Source of the DNA: Thermomicrobiales bacterium
GTDB taxonomy: Bacteria; Chloroflexota; Chloroflexia; Thermomicrobiales; CADCWN01
DNA length: 60,369 bases
Reading direction: 5' to 3'
Assembly (NCBI GenBank): GCA_030446685.1
Contig: JAUJMV010000009.1
Span: 123,251 to 183,619, forward strand
The notes below the pieces were generated by a model. It was not told the DNA's origin. It was given only the letters and a program-made list of their open reading frames with translations, and did no database searches. This document shows, in pieces, positions 25,858 to 33,801 of the stretch (position 1 is the first letter of the stretch; each line of letters begins with the position of its first letter). The position numbers and the translations under genes are program-made.

Positions 25858-26062
25858 TCTGCTCGCACCCTTCCTCGATTGCCCGTTCCATCTCTTCGAG
25901 ATCGGCGGGTGGGATCAGACCGGCGAAGCGCAGCATCTCTTGGCCTGGAACGCCGATCGGCTGAGCCAAGGCGCGGGCATATGCCAAGACCTCCATCTGC
26001 TCCTCGGGTGCAAGCCGGTCGAGCTGGTCGAGAATCGCTTTTTCGAGGGATGAACCGGTCAT
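25838..26062 (-). CDS. VapB-like antitoxin
   Basis: 74 residues. The gene overlaps the PIN toxin start by 20 bases, the usual antitoxin-toxin arrangement. The sequence MTGSSLEKAILDQLDRLAPEEQMEVLAYARALA fits the helical N-terminus of small antitoxins paired with PIN toxins, with an acidic C-terminal tail (PADLEEMERAIEEGCEQI) that would wrap the toxin. DNA-binding autorepression is likely by analogy. With the toxin broken, it is now probably an orphan. Confidence 0.7.
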   Translation of the reverse strand: MTGSSLEKAILDQLDRLAPEEQMEVLAYARALAQPIGVPGQEMLRFAGLIPPADLEEMERAIEEGCEQIDSDEW

Positions 26063-26287
26063 GCGTCTGCCCCCTGCACCGAATGAACCGCGGCTCGACC
26101 TGTCCTGGCAATTGTACTTTCTTCGGGGATGCGATGGACGAGGCCACGAATCATGGAATCAGGCCTCACCTCGGGGGCTGCTTTGCGCCCGCGGTGGTCG
26201 ATCTGTGGTAGCGTATAGCCATTGTGCCACCGCAGCGGCGTCGCACTCGCGGCATGTGTATCTTTTGGTACCCGATGGAGGATGAGC

Positions 26288-26719
26288 ATGGAAGGGGTCA
26301 CCGGTATCGGCCACGTCGCGATCCGGGCGCGCGACATCGACGGGATGCTCGCCTTCTACACCGGCACGCTCGGCTTCGCCGAAATGTTCCGGCTGCACAC
26401 CGACGACGGCGGGCTGATGCTCGTCTACGTCCGCGTCACCGACCAGCAGTTCCTGGAGTTCTTCCCCAACGGCACGGGCGAGGCCCCGCCGCGCGATAAC
26501 GTCGGCTACAACCACCTCTGCCTGACGGTCGCCGACATCGAGGCGACGCTCGCGGACCTGGAGGCGCGCGGCGTGCCGCTCGCGCGCGGCTTGCAGACCG
26601 GGCGGGACGGCAACCGCCAGGCTTGGATCGCCGACCCCGAGGGCAACCGCATCGAGCTGATGGAGATGTCGCCGTCCGGCAAGCAGGCCGAGGCGCTGGC
26701 GCGGCTGCGCGGGGCGTAG
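26288..26719 (+). CDS. VOC-family protein (glyoxalase I-like)
   Basis: 143 residues. ATG at 26288 is preferred because GGAGG lies six bases upstream; an ATG two codons earlier abuts the site. The double VOC module has H in IGHVAIRARDIDGMLAFYTGTLGF, E in FLEFFPNG, H in YNHLCLTVADIEATLADLEARG and E in DPEGNRIELMEMSP, the glyoxalase-type metal ligand set. The wording DPEGNRIELME is the classic glyoxalase/fosfomycin-resistance signature. The substrate is unknown. The stop codon TAG lies within a GCGTAGC heptamer array. Confidence 0.9.
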   Translation: MEGVTGIGHVAIRARDIDGMLAFYTGTLGFAEMFRLHTDDGGLMLVYVRVTDQQFLEFFPNGTGEAPPRDNVGYNHLCLTVADIEATLADLEARGVPLARGLQTGRDGNRQAWIADPEGNRIELMEMSPSGKQAEALARLRGA

Positions 26720-26734
26720 CGCGTAGCGCGTGGG
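26714..26734 (+). repeat. Heptamer repeat over a stop codon
   Basis: GCGTAGC, GCGTAGC, GCGTGGG in tandem. The first unit supplies the TAG stop codon of the VOC gene. Confidence 0.7.
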
Positions 26735-26818
26735 GCGGGCGCGGCCCGGTGACCGGCCGGCGAAATCGGGGGACGGGACGGTCGGCCGCGGCCGGGGCTG
26801 CGGCGTGAGCGGCGGGGA

Positions 26819-27850
26819 GTGGTGCGACAGATCGACACGCCCGCCGGGCCGCCCGGCTGGGAGGGACGGGGCGCCCAACTGATCCGGATCGTCGATCCGC
26901 TCGGCGGCGCGGTCGCCTGGCTCGCCCCGGACTGCGGCGCGAACTGCGTCGGCTACGCCGTGCGGCGCCCCGGCGGGGACTGGGTACAGGTCTTCCACGT
27001 CGCCGGCCCGCGCGCCCTGCGGGAGCGGCCGGATCGCTCCGGCTGCCCCGTCCTCGCTCCCTTCCCCGGCCTCTTGCCCCGAGCCCGCTATCGCTGGGCC
27101 GGCGCGACCTATGCCCTGCCGCCGAACACGCCCGGCGGGGCCGGCACGCTGCACGGTTTCGCCCACACGCGGCCCTGGCGCTTCGTCGAGCGCGACCCGA
27201 CCGCCGCGACGGTCGAGCTGGCGACCGCGACCGACCTCGACGCGGACGCGCGGGCCGGCTATCCCTTCGACCTACGCCTGCGCCTGACAGCGCGGCTGGC
27301 GGACGCCGCCCTCACGCTCGATCTGGCGGCGACCAACGAGGGCGACCGGGCCGCGCCGGTCGGCCTCGGCCTGCAGCCCTACATCGCCGTCGCCCCGCTC
27401 GGCGGCGACCGGGCGCGGGTGCGGGCATGCCTCGCCGGGCGCGCGGAGCGCCTCCTCTCACCGCCGCTGCCCACCGGTGGGCTGCGCCCGGTCGCCTCGC
27501 CGGTGGTGGCCGTGCCGCCGGTCGACGGGAAGGTGTTGATCGCCCGCACCGACCTCGGCGATGACCCGCGCGCCCACCTCGTCGGGCCGGACGGCGGTGG
27601 CCGGGTCGTGCTCACGGCCGTCGCGGGCGTGCGCGATCTGCTCCTCTTCGCCCCCCCGGGGCAGCCCGCGATCGCCCTGTCGCCGCTCAGTTGCGCCCCC
27701 TCGGCGGCGGCGCTGCTGGAGGGCGACCCCGACGGCCTGCCCGCCCTGCCCCCCGGCGCGACGCTCCGCCTCGCGGTGACGATCGCGGCGCTGCCGGACG
27801 AACCCGGCGGGCCGGAGCCGCGGAGCGAGGATCGCGGTGGCGGGGGGTGA
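26819..27850 (+). CDS. Aldose 1-epimerase-like protein
   Basis: 343 residues from GTG at 26819 (tandem GTG GTG). It has the galactose mutarotase-like fold signature: GGAVAWLAPDCGANCVGYAV at the N-terminus, PFPGLLPRARYRWAGATYALPPN, catalytic-type His in GTLHGFAHTRPWRF, and the second His region replaced by GLGLQPYIAVAP. The usual C-terminal glutamate region is replaced by LLLFAPPGQPAIALSPLSCAP. It may therefore interconvert sugar anomers or be a non-catalytic relative. Its last 14 bases overlap the Dam-type methylase gene, so the two are co-transcribed. Confidence 0.75.
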   Translation: MVRQIDTPAGPPGWEGRGAQLIRIVDPLGGAVAWLAPDCGANCVGYAVRRPGGDWVQVFHVAGPRALRERPDRSGCPVLAPFPGLLPRARYRWAGATYALPPNTPGGAGTLHGFAHTRPWRFVERDPTAATVELATATDLDADARAGYPFDLRLRLTARLADAALTLDLAATNEGDRAAPVGLGLQPYIAVAPLGGDRARVRACLAGRAERLLSPPLPTGGLRPVASPVVAVPPVDGKVLIARTDLGDDPRAHLVGPDGGGRVVLTAVAGVRDLLLFAPPGQPAIALSPLSCAPSAAALLEGDPDGLPALPPGATLRLAVTIAALPDEPGGPEPRSEDRGGGG

Positions 27851-28646
27851 CGGGGTCGCGCCCGCGCCCGCCACGCTGAAGCCGCCCCTCAAGTGGGCCG
27901 GCGGCAAGCGCTGGCTCGTCCCGCACCTCCGCCCCCTCTGGGCGCCGCTGCGGGACCGGCGCCTGGTCGAGCCCTTCTGCGGCGGGCTGGCGGTGACGCT
28001 CGGCCTGCTGCCCGACCGCGCGCTCCTCGGCGACATCAACCCGCACCCGGTCAACTTCTACCGCTGGCTGCAACGCGGCCTGCGCGTGACCATCCCGCTG
28101 CGCAACGACGCGACGCTCTACTACGCCCACCGTGAGCGCTTCAACCGGCTGATTGCCGAGGGCGGGCAGGGGAGTCGCGAGGCGGCGGAACTCTTCTACT
28201 ACCTCAACCGCACCGGCTACAACGGCCTCTGCCGGTTCAACCGGCGCGGCGGTTACAACGTGCCGTTCGGCCGCTACCGGCGCATCGGCTACACCACCGA
28301 CTTCTCCGCCTACGCCGCCCTCTTCGCGCGCTGGGAGTTCGTCAGCGGCGACTTCGCCGCCCTGCCGCTCGCGCCGGACGACGTGATCTACGCCGACCCG
28401 CCCTACGACGTGCCGTTCACCCAGTACTCGCCGGAGGTCTTCGGCTGGGAGCAGCAGGTGTGCCTGGCCGAGTGGCTGGCGCGGCACCCCGGCCCCGTGC
28501 TCCTCTCCAACCAGGCCACGCCCCGAATCGTCGCCCTCTACGATCGGCTCGGCTTCACCCTGCGCTTCTTGGATGCTCCGCGTCGCATCTCCCGCACCGG
28601 CGACCGCACCCCGGCGGTCGAGGTCCTGGCGCTGAAAGGGGTGTAG
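27837..28646 (+). CDS. dam: DNA adenine methylase, Dam/D12 class
   Basis: 269 residues from GTG at 27837, overlapping the upstream gene by 14 bases. The SAM-binding motif PPLKWAGGKRWLVPHL (about residues 16-31), the RLVEPFCGGLAV strand and the catalytic DPPYD (near residue 186) define the D12 N6-adenine methyltransferase family. The middle region FYYLNRTGYNGLCRFNRRGGYNVPFG is the conserved DNA-contact block, so the target is probably GATC or a close variant (inference). No restriction gene adjoins it. It may act in regulation or repair, or be a defence remnant. Confidence 0.92.
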   Translation: MAGGDGVAPAPATLKPPLKWAGGKRWLVPHLRPLWAPLRDRRLVEPFCGGLAVTLGLLPDRALLGDINPHPVNFYRWLQRGLRVTIPLRNDATLYYAHRERFNRLIAEGGQGSREAAELFYYLNRTGYNGLCRFNRRGGYNVPFGRYRRIGYTTDFSAYAALFARWEFVSGDFAALPLAPDDVIYADPPYDVPFTQYSPEVFGWEQQVCLAEWLARHPGPVLLSNQATPRIVALYDRLGFTLRFLDAPRRISRTGDRTPAVEVLALKGV

Positions 28647-28836
28647 ATTGGGCGCTCACCCGCCCCGATGCGGGTGGTGGTTGCGGCGGTCGGGGCCTCG
28701 CTGCCACCCCTGGTCACTGCGACAACCGCGGGCGGCGCCGCAAACCACGGCTGACGAAACGCCAGCGGGTGTGCCCTCCCCCAATCTCCACACCGCGCCG
28801 CATGCGGCCGGTGGCAGCTTCTCCGGTCTGCCCTGA

Positions 28837-29577
28837 TTAGATCCGGCGGCGGATCACACAAGCGCCGACGAAGGCAACAAGGAGCAGCCCCAAACTCAGA
28901 ATCAAGGGCGACAACCAGGAGGGAGCGGTATGCCCTCCGGCGCCCGCAGCCGGTAGGCGCGGCGTCGCCACTCCCGCCGGGGCGGGAGTATTGATCGTGG
29001 TCGGCGACCCCGCGGAGCCAGCGGCCTCGGGGGAGAAGCCCCCAGGACCGCCGGTGTGAGGGGTTGCAGCCGTCGGTAAGAGCCGACTTACGGGTGGATC
29101 CGCCCGCCAGCCCCTGGTGTTCGTCCGACCCGAGCACGAGGTGACGAGGTCGCTGGCGAAGCCGGTTAGGCGCGCCCCCTCGCGCGGGTCGGCCTCCTCA
29201 TAGATCGCCTCCGCGGACAGGGGGTTGACGGCGGCGCCGGGACCCGTCTCGTAGGTGCGCGACTCCCCGCTGGCAAGCGTACCCGACAGACGGAAGGGTT
29301 CGCCGCCGCGCGGCGCGACGATGCTGCCCAGCGTGAAGTTGCTCAAGTTGAGCGGCGTACCCGCCAGATTATTCGTGAGCGTGGTCCGTTCGGGTGCGCC
29401 GGCGCAGTCCACCGTGAGCGTGAACGACCCGTTGAGCCACTCTGGCGACGCGGGCGTGACAATCACGGCCGGCTTGGCCGCAACCGGGGTGCCAGGGCCT
29501 GCGCTGACTAGGATGAGCGCCAGTAGGGCAGCGCCCAACCTTGGGGAGCCGCGCCCTGTCGAGGTGAGTCCACGCAC
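28837..29577 (-). CDS. Secreted, C-terminally membrane-anchored protein, unknown function
   Basis: 246 residues. GTG at 29577 is chosen because AAAGGAGGG ends a few bases upstream and a classical signal peptide follows (LGAALLALILVSAGPGTPVAA); the longer frame to 29736 lacks this. The exported part holds a beta-rich domain with the phrases LNGSFTLTVDCAGAP and PLNLSNFTLGSI, and two cysteines about 90 residues apart that could form a disulphide. A Pro/Ala/Thr linker leads to a transmembrane helix (LSPLILSLGLLLVAFVGACVI) and RRRI. There is no LPXTG motif. I do not recognise the domain. Confidence 0.75.
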   Translation of the reverse strand: MRGLTSTGRGSPRLGAALLALILVSAGPGTPVAAKPAVIVTPASPEWLNGSFTLTVDCAGAPERTTLTNNLAGTPLNLSNFTLGSIVAPRGGEPFRLSGTLASGESRTYETGPGAAVNPLSAEAIYEEADPREGARLTGFASDLVTSCSGRTNTRGWRADPPVSRLLPTAATPHTGGPGGFSPEAAGSAGSPTTINTPAPAGVATPRLPAAGAGGHTAPSWLSPLILSLGLLLVAFVGACVIRRRI

Positions 29578-29891
29578 ACAACCCTCCTTTGCCGCACGCC
29601 CTCCCCGCTCACGAGTGTCAGGGCCGAGCGAGAACAACGCGTATGGTACTGCAAGTAGTGCCTCGAGCGCTGTCAGGGGCTTGCTGCGAATCTGCTCCAC
29701 GAACGAGTTCGGCCTCCCCATCGCTATCGGCGTCACGGTTGTCGTTCCTGCGGGGAGTTATCTGTCAGCGAGTCGCGCCTATGCTAATGAGCGCCAGGGG
29801 CGGATTAGGGGCGGCATCCGCCCTGGCCGGGCGTGTGATGCTGGCTAGGGGGGCAGGCCCGCACGCGGCCCGCCCCAGGAGGGCACGCTTC

Positions 29892-31181
29892 TTATGCGCG
29901 CTCCGCGGCCGCGCCGTCATCGGCGGCGGTGTCCGGCATGGCGCGCATCACGCGCACCGGCGAGAGCAGGACGAGGAGCACCGCCGCGAGGTGGCACGTC
30001 GCGGTGAGGAGGATGGTCGGGCGCAGGCCGAGTGCCTGGCCGAGCGCCCCGCCGAGCAGGCCGCCGAGTGGGACCGCGCCCCAGGTCAGGACGTACATCG
30101 TCGCGTTGACCCGGCCCTGGAGCCGCGCGGGCGTCAGCGCCTGGCGCAGACTCACCCCCGTCACCACGTTGACGACCACGACCACCGGCCCGAGGAACCC
30201 CGCGGCGACCAGGACGGGGAGCGCGACGGCCGGCGTGGCCAGCGCGGGCACGAAGTTGAGCACGGCCAGCAGGGCCGTCGTGCCGACGAGTACCGGGCCG
30301 ACGCCCAGGCGCGCGGCCAGGCGGCCGGTCAGGCTCGCGCCCAGGAACGCGCCGAGTCCCCCGAAGCTGAAGACGACGCCGATGGCGGCCGGGGTCACGC
30401 CCAGTTCGCCCGTGACGAAGAGGAGGTAGAGCGCCTCCGTGCCGGCGTAGCAGAAGTTGCCGAGCGCGCCCGCCCCGGCGACGGCGCGCAGGTAGGGGCT
30501 GGCGAAGACGAACGCCAGCCCCTCGCGGACCTCGCGCGGCAGCGGCGCCCGCCGCACCCGATCCGGCGCCGGCTCCGCCCCCCCGATGGCGCCGAGGAGC
30601 GCGCCGGAGAGCAGGAACGAGACGGCGTCGACGGCGAGCGCCAGCGGGGCGCCCAGCGCCTGGATGGTGAGGCCGGCGAGGCTGGGGCCGCCCATCTGGC
30701 CGATCGCGCGGCTGACCTCGAACCTGCTGTTGCCCTCGATGAGCCGCGCGCGGTCCACCAGGGCCGGCAGATACGCCTGGGAGGCGACGCTGAAGACGAC
30801 GTTGAGCGTCCCGACGAGGAAGGCGATGGCCCACAGGTGCGCCATCCGCAGGGCGCCGGCGAGTGCCAGCGCGGGGACGAGCGCCAGCAGGGCCGCGCTC
30901 CCGAGGTCGCAGGCGACGAGGACCGGGCGGCGGGGCAGGCGGTCGACCCAGGCCCCGGCGACCAGGCCGAACAGCGGGATCGGGGCCGCGCTCGCCGCCG
31001 CGAGGAGCCCCATCGCGGTCGGCGAGGCGCCCAGGAAGAGCGCGGCGGTGAGCGGCAGGGCCAGCCGGGTGAACTGGCTGCCGAGGACGGAGACGGTGCG
31101 CGCGGCCCAGAGTTTCAGGAAGGCGGGGTGCCGCCAGAGGCTGGCCGGGCGCCCAGCGCGACGGGCCGAGAGCTTGGACAT
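29892..31181 (-). CDS. MFS transporter (drug-efflux-like, MFS_3)
   Basis: 429 residues with 11-12 predicted helices. ATG at 31181 has GAGAGGAG upstream. The N-terminus FLKLWAARTVSVLGSQFTRLALP and loop 2-3 WVDRLPRRPVLVACD are typical of the MFS_3/enterobactin-exporter (EntS-like) branch. The central loop APDRVRRAPLPREVREGL and second-half RGRVNATMYVLTWGAVPLGGLLGG agree. It would export a small lipophilic compound by proton antiport; the substrate is not predictable. It is a single gene, followed on its 3' side by a GC-rich hairpin near 29850-29880. Confidence 0.88.
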   Translation of the reverse strand: MSKLSARRAGRPASLWRHPAFLKLWAARTVSVLGSQFTRLALPLTAALFLGASPTAMGLLAAASAAPIPLFGLVAGAWVDRLPRRPVLVACDLGSAALLALVPALALAGALRMAHLWAIAFLVGTLNVVFSVASQAYLPALVDRARLIEGNSRFEVSRAIGQMGGPSLAGLTIQALGAPLALAVDAVSFLLSGALLGAIGGAEPAPDRVRRAPLPREVREGLAFVFASPYLRAVAGAGALGNFCYAGTEALYLLFVTGELGVTPAAIGVVFSFGGLGAFLGASLTGRLAARLGVGPVLVGTTALLAVLNFVPALATPAVALPVLVAAGFLGPVVVVVNVVTGVSLRQALTPARLQGRVNATMYVLTWGAVPLGGLLGGALGQALGLRPTILLTATCHLAAVLLVLLSPVRVMRAMPDTAADDGAAAERA

Positions 31182-31629
31182 CGGGGCGCTCCTCTCACGC
31201 GAACAGAGTGGCCGACGGCAATGCCGTCAGCACGCCCCTCAGCGTGGGGGAGCGAGCAGGGGGACCAGTGGGTGTGCCGGTCGCGGAGCGCCGACGCCGC
31301 CCACAACCGGCCGCCGCGACGACGGCCCGGTGGTGGCGCGGTCGGCCCGCGCGACGCTACCTGGTGGAGTGCTGCCCCATCGCTGAGCGGGCGCGCTCAT
31401 TGACGGGGCGGTTCTGGCGCTGGACCATCGTACCCTCTCTCGACGCCGGGCATCGCCGGCGGGCGCGAGTATAGCCAGGGGTGCGGTCGTCTGTCAATCG
31501 CGGGCCTGGCGCCCGCCGCAGCACCGGCGGCGAGAGCCGCCGCCCGTGCCACCGCCGCACGCGAATTCGGCCCCGGCGCCGATAGCTCAGCGCCGGGGCC
31601 GTGTCCGCGATCCGTCCTGTGGCGGGGCA
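31182..31629. other. Gap between MFS and SDR genes
   Basis: 448 bases with no supported gene. It holds the upstream region of the MFS gene and, at its right end, the downstream hairpin of the SDR gene. Frames here have low-complexity Arg/Pro/Gly composition. Confidence 0.5.
31568..31601 (-). terminator. Terminator hairpin after the SDR gene
   Basis: A perfect 12-bp stem CGGCCCCGGCGC (31568-31579) with its complement (31590-31601) and a 10-base loop, about 30 bases beyond the SDR stop. No T-tract. Confidence 0.6.
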
Positions 31630-32517
<888 letters not shown>

Positions 32518-32563
32518 GATCCTCCTCCGGCGCGCGATCCCGCGCGCCGGGCGCGTCGTCGCG

Positions 32564-32758
32564 CTACTCGATCTGCCCGACCGCCTGGCTGACGTCCGCG
32601 GGCGTCCCGTACTCCTGCTCGGGCAACTGCTCCAGCACGGAGCGGACGTTCTCGTCGGCGCCCTGCTGCTCGGCGTGCTTGACGAGCTCCTCCTTGCTGG
32701 CGGGGTAGTTCATGCCCTTGAGATACTTCTGCAGCTGGATCGGATTGACCTTCGCCAC
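32564..32758 (-). CDS. DUF2795 protein (64 aa)
   Basis: The start is GTG at 32758, preceded by AAGGAGG and a 6-base spacer; the longer ATG frame lacks a site. The sequence NPIQLQKYLKGMNYPASKEELVKHAEQQGA followed by VRSVLEQLPEQEYGTPADVSQAVG matches DUF2795 over its full length. The fold is a small helical bundle of unknown function, common in Actinobacteria and Chloroflexi and often near stress genes. It is probably co-transcribed with the SDR that follows. Confidence 0.88.
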   Translation of the reverse strand: MAKVNPIQLQKYLKGMNYPASKEELVKHAEQQGADENVRSVLEQLPEQEYGTPADVSQAVGQIE

Positions 32759-33115
32759 GCGCTTCCTCCTTACAGTTGGCGCCCGTTGTCGCGTCCGTTC
32801 AGCGCCCCTGCCGGTCCTGCCTTCGCGTTGCCGACGACGCCAGCAATGAGGAATCGGGTCGGCCAACGCAACAATTGTGTGTGCAAATCATGTGCCAGCG
32901 CCGCTGATCATCGCCGGATCGCTCGCTCCGCAAGCCGAGCGGTCGAACCGCTGAACTGGTGACCAGCGGATCGGCGGGGCGCCGGGCCTTCGCCCGCTCC
33001 CCGCAAGGACACCTGTCCGTGGTACGCGCCTTGCTCTATTGTAGAGTGGCAAGCGCTGGACCGTTGTCCGCCTTGCTTCGGACGAGATAGGTGGCACAGG
33101 GGATGGAGGTTACCG
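32759..33115. other. Divergent intergenic region
   Basis: 357 bases between the leftward DUF2795/SDR pair and the rightward 162-aa gene. It is less GC-rich than its surroundings, as promoter regions are (for example GCTCTATTGTAGAG near 33030-33045), but no -35/-10 pair is convincing. No gene seen. Confidence 0.5.
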
Positions 33116-33604
33116 ATGGACGTGATGCAGCGCATCTTCGGCGGCGGCGATCCGGACGATCATCAGCAGCGCTACCAGCGCTACCAGGACGGCTATAGCC
33201 GCGGCCAATACGACGACCTCGACGACGACGATGTCTACGACCGCTACCAGCGGACGGCGCAGCATGCGCCTCCGGAGGTGGTGCAGCAGGCGCATGAGGA
33301 GGCATTCCGCCGGCTACCGCCCGAGCAGCGGCAGGCGCTGGTCGAGCAGTTCCGCCAGGTGTCCAACGACCCCCGGCAGCCCTTCACCTATAACGGCTTC
33401 CGGGGCGGGCAGGACGACTACGATCCGCGGCAGATGGCGCAGATGTTCGGCCAGGCGCGGCAGCAGCAGCCGGACCTGATCAGCCAGGTCATGGGGCCGG
33501 GCGGCGTGATGAGCAACCCGCTGGCGAAGATGGCGATGGCCGGCGTCACGGCCTACGCCGCCCAGAGGTTGATGGGCGGCGGCGGCCGCGGCCCGTTCGG
33601 CTAG
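33116..33604 (+). CDS. Hypothetical Gln/Asp-rich protein (162 aa)
   Basis: ATG at 33116 follows GGAGG with a 6-base spacer. The protein starts MDVMQRIFGGG, then a Tyr/Gln/Asp-rich, probably disordered part (YQRYQDGYSRGQYDDLDDDD). It continues with a helical segment (PPEVVQQAHEEAFRRLPPEQRQALVEQF), a flexible stretch, and ends in a mildly hydrophobic Met/Ala helix and glycine tail (LAKMAMAGVTAYAAQRLMGGGG). A strong terminator follows, so it is a single-gene unit. I know no function. The composition suggests a surface- or stress-associated small protein. Confidence 0.75.
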   Translation: MDVMQRIFGGGDPDDHQQRYQRYQDGYSRGQYDDLDDDDVYDRYQRTAQHAPPEVVQQAHEEAFRRLPPEQRQALVEQFRQVSNDPRQPFTYNGFRGGQDDYDPRQMAQMFGQARQQQPDLISQVMGPGGVMSNPLAKMAMAGVTAYAAQRLMGGGGRGPFG

Positions 33605-33633
33605 GCGTTTGCGAAGCGAGGACCGAAACCACT

Positions 33634-33660
33634 GGGGCGGAGCACACGTTGCTCCGCCCC
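33634..33660 (+). terminator. Intrinsic terminator
   Basis: A perfect 11-bp stem GGGGCGGAGCA / TGCTCCGCCCC with loop CACGT followed by TTCTCT, 30 bases after the 162-aa gene. Confidence 0.8.
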
Positions 33661-33801
33661 TTCTCTGTGCCCGGTGGTCTGCCGGGGGCGGCCACCGGGC
33701 ACACACCCGTTCAGGTCCTGCGTCGGAATCCGCCCCCTCATGGGGGCGGCGGGGTAGCACCCCCCTCGCCGTACGTACATGAGGGTGCTACACTTGGTTC
33801 C

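Noticed and set aside
28737..28836. Short gene-like frames after the Dam-type methylase
   Set aside because: No start signal and no conserved composition in the 190-base gap.
29589..31403. Long plus-strand ORF (604 aa) opposite the MFS gene
   Set aside because: Arg/Gly/Glu-rich low-complexity product, an antisense shadow of the MFS transporter, whose helices and motifs are unmistakable on the minus strand.
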